Part shown: piece after piece, positions 23,885-27,253 of the stretch
Layout of the letters: each line of letters starts with the position of its first letter
Position numbering within the stretch: position 1 is the first letter of the stretch
Assembly: GCA_903789505.1 (NCBI GenBank)
Contig: CAIFEU010000014.1
Coordinates: 1 to 27,253, forward strand
Direction of reading: 5' to 3'
DNA length: 27,253 bases
Source of the DNA: an uncultured Coriobacteriales bacterium
Lineage (GTDB): Bacteria; Actinomycetota; Coriobacteriia; Coriobacteriales; UMGS124
Program-made: the position numbers and the translations under genes
The notes under the pieces: generated by a model
The model's input: the letters and a program-made list of their open reading frames with translations, nothing else
What the model was told of the DNA's origin: nothing
The model's database searches: none

Positions 23885-24598
23885 GTGGTCTACTACGTCG
23901 AGGACGACACCAACATCAGGGAACTCACCATCTACGCGCTGATGCAGGCGGGGATCGAGGCCAAGGGATTCTCCGACGACCTCGCGTTCCGCCGCGCATG
24001 CGCCCAGCAGAAGCCCGACGCCGTGCTGCTCGACATCATGCTGCCCGACACCGACGGCCTGGCGATTCTCAAGCGCATCCGCCAGACGCCCGACCTGCAG
24101 AACGTCCCCGTCATGATGATGACCGCCAAGGACACCGAGCTCGACGCCGTCAGGGCGCTCGACGGCGGCGCCGACGACTACCTGGCGAAGCCGTTCGGCA
24201 TGATGGAGATGGTCAGCCGCGTGCGCGCGCTGCTGCGCCGCACGGGGATGGGCCAGCAGGGGTCGCCCCAGAGCGATGAGGTCACCGTCGGCCCGATCAC
24301 GCTGTCCGACTCGCGGCGCGAGGCGTCGATCGACGGGGCGCCGCTCGACCTGACGATGCGCGAGTTCGACCTGCTCAGCTTCCTGATGCAGCACCCGGGC
24401 GTGGTGCAGTCGCGCGAGACGCTGCTGCAGCGCGTGTGGGGCTGGGAGTTCGACGGTGGCAGCCGCACCGTCGACGTGCACGTGCAGACGCTGAGGGCGA
24501 AGCTGGGCGAGCACGCCGACATGATCGAGACGGTCCGCGGCGTCGGCTACCGCCTCAAGGACGAGCGCCGCGACGAGCGGAAGGATGAGCGCTCGTGA
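23885..24598 (+). CDS. phoP: OmpR/PhoB-family response regulator of the phosphate operon
   Basis: This 237-residue regulator starts at GTG 23885. The receiver domain (1-118) has the acidic pocket E6-D7, phosphoacceptor Asp50 in VLLDIMLPDTDG, Thr80 and Lys102 in LAKPFG. The winged-helix DNA-binding domain (about 138-232) contains LTMREFDLLSFLMQHPG, the recognition segment SRETLLQRVWGWEF and RTVDVHVQTLRAKLG, ending in VRGVGYRLK. By position after phoU it is the phosphate regulator (PhoB/PhoP). It should bind 11-bp direct repeats such as those before pstC. The gene name is by analogy and context. Its stop overlaps the kinase start by 4 nt. Confidence 0.92.
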   Translation: MVYYVEDDTNIRELTIYALMQAGIEAKGFSDDLAFRRACAQQKPDAVLLDIMLPDTDGLAILKRIRQTPDLQNVPVMMMTAKDTELDAVRALDGGADDYLAKPFGMMEMVSRVRALLRRTGMGQQGSPQSDEVTVGPITLSDSRREASIDGAPLDLTMREFDLLSFLMQHPGVVQSRETLLQRVWGWEFDGGSRTVDVHVQTLRAKLGEHADMIETVRGVGYRLKDERRDERKDERS

Positions 24599-26292
24599 GA
24601 CTCTCGGGGGGCGCACCCCCCGCCCGCGGGGACGACGCCGCCCGCACGGACCGCTCCGCGCGCAAGTGGCCATCGCTGACCAGGCGGATCTTCGTCGCTC
24701 TGCTCTCGGTCGCGCTCGCCGTGAGCGTCATCATCGCGGCGTTCTCGGCGTACGTCCTCGACAAGGAGACGACCGACGCCAGCCGCGAGCGCCTGGCCGG
24801 CGAGTGCGCCTCTCTGGCGGCCATCCTTGACGACCTGAGCTCCCGGGGCATCGAGCCTGCCGACCTGCTCGACGAGGCGCATCTTTCCGACGACCGCGTC
24901 ACCCTGATCGCAGCCGACGGCACGGTGCTCTACGACTCGGTGGAGGCCGACGTCTCGACGATGGGCAACCATGCCTCGCGTCCCGAGGTGCAGCAGGCGC
25001 TGCAAAGCGGGTCGGGCAGCGACGAGCGCCCGAGCGAGACGCTGGGATACAACAGCATCTACCAGGCGCAGCTCCTCGCGAACGGGCAGGTCCTGCGTCT
25101 GTCGATCGACCGCAAGGGCATCGTCTCGGCGGTCGCAGAGAACCTGCCGATCTTCCTGGGGTCGGCGGTCGTGCTGGCACTGGTGTGCTGGGTGCTGTCG
25201 GTCGTGCTCGGGCGGCAGCTGATGAAGCCGATCCTGAGCATCGAGCCGACGACGGGCGGCAAGCCGACGCGCTCCTACCGTGAGCTCGCGCCGCTGGTCA
25301 AGCGCCTCGACGAGCAGCAGGCGACGCTGATCAGCCAGATGGACTCGCTGCGCGATGCGAACGCGATGCGCCTGCAGTTCACCGCCAACGTGACCCACGA
25401 GCTCAAGACGCCGCTGACGTCGATCTCGGGAGCTGCCGAGCTGATTCGCGACGGCATCGCGCGCCCCGAGCACGTTCCCGACTTCGCCGGTCGCATATAC
25501 GACGAGGCGGCGCACCTGACGGACCTGGTCAACGACATCCTGACGCTGTCGCGCCTCGACGAGTCCGAGCGCGCCGGCGACCAGAGTGTCGTGGGGCCGA
25601 TGGAGCCGGTCGACCTGCTGACGATTGCCCGCGCGGTGGTCGACCGACTCGCGCGGCCTGCGGACAAGGCTCAGGTCAGCATCACCTGCATCGGGAGATC
25701 GCAGGTCATGACGGGGCAGGCGCGCCTGCTCGACGAGCTGATTTATAACCTGTGCGACAACGCCATCCGCTACAACAAGCCGGGTGGCTGGGTCCTGGTG
25801 GAGGTGGGCAGCCACCTGCCCGGGGAGACCGGCGCCTCGTGGGGCGCCTTCGGCGGAGCGGGCGGCGAGGCGACCTCCGGCGGCGCCGGCGACGGGCGCG
25901 CGCTGCCCGCACCGACGACGATCGTCACGGCGCCGCCCGCGGGGGATGGCACGGGGGCGGACGGGGTCGCCGCGCCTGCCGCGCCGGTGCCCGCACAGGT
26001 GACGGGGCATGCGGGCGCGCGCTCCCCGAGGGCGGGCGAGGACGCCGGCGACGACGGCAGGGTGCCCTTCGTCCGCGTGAGCGACAACGGCCGCGGCATC
26101 CCCAAGGAGAGCCAGCGCAAGGTGTTCGAGCGGTTCTACCGCATGGAGAAGAGCCGCTCGCGCGAGAGCGGCGGCACCGGGCTGGGCCTGGCGATTGTCA
26201 AGCACGCCGCCGCGTTCCACGGCGCGACGATCATCGTCGAGAGTGAGCCCGGCAAGGGCACGAGCATCACGGTCGACTTCCCGCGGGCGTAG
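24595..26292 (+). CDS. phoR: PhoR-like sensor histidine kinase with an insertion in its ATP-binding domain
   Basis: This is a 565-residue membrane kinase starting at GTG 24595, overlapping the regulator stop. Membrane helices lie at about 31-53 and 185-206 and flank an extracytoplasmic sensor region. A short linker leads to the dimerisation domain with His268 in TANVTHELKTPLTSI. The ATP-binding domain has the N box LIYNLCDNAIRYN (382-394), G1 DNGRGIP (497-503), an F box VFERFYRM and G2 GGTGLGLAIVK (526-536). About 80 residues of Ala/Gly/Pro/Thr-rich sequence (about 405-488) lie between the N box strand and G1, where typical PhoR/WalK kinases need only 5-10 residues. The domain is otherwise intact. 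It should phosphorylate the regulator encoded just before it under phosphate limitation. Confidence 0.92.
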   Translation: MRLSGGAPPARGDDAARTDRSARKWPSLTRRIFVALLSVALAVSVIIAAFSAYVLDKETTDASRERLAGECASLAAILDDLSSRGIEPADLLDEAHLSDDRVTLIAADGTVLYDSVEADVSTMGNHASRPEVQQALQSGSGSDERPSETLGYNSIYQAQLLANGQVLRLSIDRKGIVSAVAENLPIFLGSAVVLALVCWVLSVVLGRQLMKPILSIEPTTGGKPTRSYRELAPLVKRLDEQQATLISQMDSLRDANAMRLQFTANVTHELKTPLTSISGAAELIRDGIARPEHVPDFAGRIYDEAAHLTDLVNDILTLSRLDESERAGDQSVVGPMEPVDLLTIARAVVDRLARPADKAQVSITCIGRSQVMTGQARLLDELIYNLCDNAIRYNKPGGWVLVEVGSHLPGETGASWGAFGGAGGEATSGGAGDGRALPAPTTIVTAPPAGDGTGADGVAAPAAPVPAQVTGHAGARSPRAGEDAGDDGRVPFVRVSDNGRGIPKESQRKVFERFYRMEKSRSRESGGTGLGLAIVKHAAAFHGATIIVESEPGKGTSITVDFPRA

Positions 26293-26328
26293 CGGCGCGC
26301 CCCGGCGCGTCGGCTGGACTGCCAATCC

Positions 26329-26482
26329 TGGCGGCAGACCGGGGTCGGGGACGCTCCACGGGGCGCCTCCGGGAGCCGTCGTCGCCTTCGTGCGCACATC
26401 GTCGCAGGTCAGTACGGTGCCCTGCATACGGGGCCTCGCGAAAGGGCCCCGGGCCCGCATCCCCAACCCCGCTTTCCAGCCA
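26329..26482. repeat. Dispersed inverted-repeat element, copy 2
   Basis: The left arm 26329-26357 (TGGCGGCAGACCGGGG, then TCGGGGACG) is nearly identical to the left arm of copy 1. The right arm 26457-26482 ends in CCAGCCA and complements the left arm at 20 of 26 positions. Total length is 154 bp versus 165 in copy 1. Sequence just beyond the right arm (CGG, then GCCGGC, GAG and GC) also matches copy 1, so the unit may extend about 30 bp further. Confidence 0.5.
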
Positions 26483-26685
26483 CGGCGGGGCCTCCCGCCG
26501 GCAGAGTGCGCCCGCCCGCCTTAGTCGCGGCTGCCACGACGGGAGCTCCCCGTCCCCCGTCGTCGCTCCGTGCTCCCCGCTCGCCCCCGCGCTTTGCCCT
26601 TCCTGCTCGCTCTCGTTCCCGTCCTGCCTTGCGACGAGCGCGCCCCGCGAATGTAGCGCCCCGATGGACGTCGCGGGCGCGTCCC

Positions 26686-26729
26686 TTGAACGAGTCCGAT
26701 TTCGGACTATCATGATGGTCCGAAATTGG
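26686..26729 (+). promoter_or_regulatory. Promoter and palindromic operator of the MarR gene
   Basis: TTGAAC at 26686-26691 and TATCAT at 26708-26713 are separated by 16 bp. A dyad centred between 26712 and 26713 covers the promoter: ATTTCGGAC at 26699-26707, ATCATGAT in the middle and GTCCGAAAT at 26718-26726, with one mismatched pair in 28 bp. The outer CC at 26696-26697 and GG at 26728-26729 also pair. Another inverted repeat GTCCGA-TT-TCGGAC lies at 26694-26707, so there are three TCCGA half-sites. This is a strong candidate for autorepression by the MarR protein. Confidence 0.7.
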
Positions 26730-26823
26730 ATTCAACGAGCAGAGGTCCCGTCTCGTCCGCGTGGGGGCGCCCGCGGCGGGTGCGGCGTCTTTGCGGGCAA
26801 GCCGGAGGGGCGGGGCGGCGACC

Positions 26824-27253
26824 ATGCGCATCACCGAGGGGCAGCGGCGCACGCTGCGGGAATGGAACGACGCGATTCGCAGGATTGACGGGGAGTACGA
26901 CCGCGTCGCACGTGTGGCGGGGCTCTCCCCCAATGCGTTCGACATCCTGTACACGCTGTACGCGGAGGGGGAGGGCTGCTCGCAGAGGGAGCTGTGCGAG
27001 CGCTGCTACTCCAACAAGCAGACCGTCAACTCCACGGTCCATCGCCTCGCTGAGCAGGGCGTCGTGAGCCTCGGGCGCACGGGCTCGCGCAGCTCGTGCG
27101 TCGAGCTCACGCCGCAGGGCCGTCGGCTGGCAGAGGTCGTCGTCGACCCCGTGGCGCGCGCCGAGCTCGCCTCGCTCGAGGCGAGGCGGCTCTCGCGGGA
27201 CGAGCTCGCGGGGGGAGGCCCCGCCTCCGAGGCGCCGTCCGAGCCGTCGGCGT
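26824..27253 (+). CDS. MarR-family transcriptional regulator, 3' end outside window
   Basis: The frame runs from ATG 26824 to the right edge without a stop, giving 143 visible residues. GGAGGGG lies 13 nt upstream. Residues 1-35 form a helix (MRITEGQRRTLREWNDAIRR onward). A winged helix-turn-helix follows at about 38-100: LSPNAFDILYTLYAEG, then CSQRELCERCYSNKQTVNST with VHRLAEQGVV as the recognition region, then a wing GRTGSRSSCVELTPQG. This is the MarR fold. The last visible residues are Ala/Ser/Glu-rich, so the protein may end soon or carry a tail. The overlapping palindrome at its promoter suggests autoregulation. Its target genes probably lie to the right of the window. Confidence 0.85.
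   Translation, partial: MRITEGQRRTLREWNDAIRRIDGEYDRVARVAGLSPNAFDILYTLYAEGEGCSQRELCERCYSNKQTVNSTVHRLAEQGVVSLGRTGSRSSCVELTPQGRRLAEVVVDPVARAELASLEARRLSRDELAGGGPASEAPSEPSA

Larger units (their letters stand above)
26293..26823. other. Intergenic region between the phosphate operon and the MarR gene
   Basis: This 531-bp gap has no credible gene. It contains copy 2 of the inverted-repeat element (26329-26482) followed by GGCGGG-GCCT-CCCGCC (a small hairpin at 26484-26499). A pyrimidine-rich stretch follows at about 26515-26640. The promoter and operator of the MarR gene lie at 26686-26729, and a leader of about 100 nt ends at the MarR start. Confidence 0.6.

Noticed and set aside
1..27253. CRISPR arrays, tRNA or rRNA genes, and insertion sequences
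   Set aside because: I found no regularly spaced repeats with spacers, no cloverleaf with a conserved T-arm, and no transposase-like frame.

Overview
The window is very GC-rich (about 70% by eye) actinobacterial DNA with short intergenic spaces, GTG starts and frequent 1-8 nt stop/start overlaps. The gene set includes Tat-exported FAD reductases, a flavodoxin lipoprotein beside a DUF4405 membrane protein, and a LuxR regulator with a multi-pass membrane N-terminus. This set is typical of the class Coriobacteriia (Eggerthellaceae/Atopobiaceae-like gut anaerobes). That placement is inferred from gene content, not from a marker gene.

Left part (1-7000): a TPR protein running in from the left edge, a sodium:neurotransmitter-symporter family transporter with its own promoter, then an extremely GC-rich convergent spacer. 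Two tandem paralogous secreted proteins of unknown function follow on the minus strand. Each has two lobes, an Ala/Ser-rich tail and its own upstream region.

Middle part (7300-16260): an extracytoplasmic redox cluster. It holds a Tat lipoprotein flavodoxin overlapping a DUF4405 cytochrome b-like membrane protein, a LuxR-type membrane regulator broken by a one-base frameshift, a Tat-exported FMN/FAD fumarate-reductase-like enzyme with a strong terminator, and a divergent pair of a TetR regulator and a second Tat-exported FAD reductase. The second reductase carries a lone C-terminal CxxCH motif. The pattern fits anaerobic reduction of organic acceptors outside the membrane, with each reductase near a regulator; substrates cannot be read from the sequence.

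Right part (16300-27253): a RelB/RelE-type toxin-antitoxin pair behind a large palindrome, a PrsW-family membrane protease and a small zincin metallopeptidase on the minus strand, and a 0.9 kb spacer. The spacer contains an inverted-repeat element and a candidate PHO box. It leads into a seven-gene phosphate operon: pstC, pstA, two pstB genes, phoU, an OmpR-type response regulator and a PhoR-like histidine kinase. No pstS is present. A second copy of the inverted-repeat element follows the operon. The window ends in a truncated MarR regulator whose promoter is overlaid by a near-perfect palindrome.

The most unusual items are the dispersed inverted-repeat element, the tandem secreted paralogs, the reductase with a CxxCH tail, the kinase with about 80 extra residues inside its ATP-binding domain, and several palindromic operators placed directly on promoters of regulator or regulator-linked genes. 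I saw no CRISPR array, insertion sequence, tRNA or rRNA.
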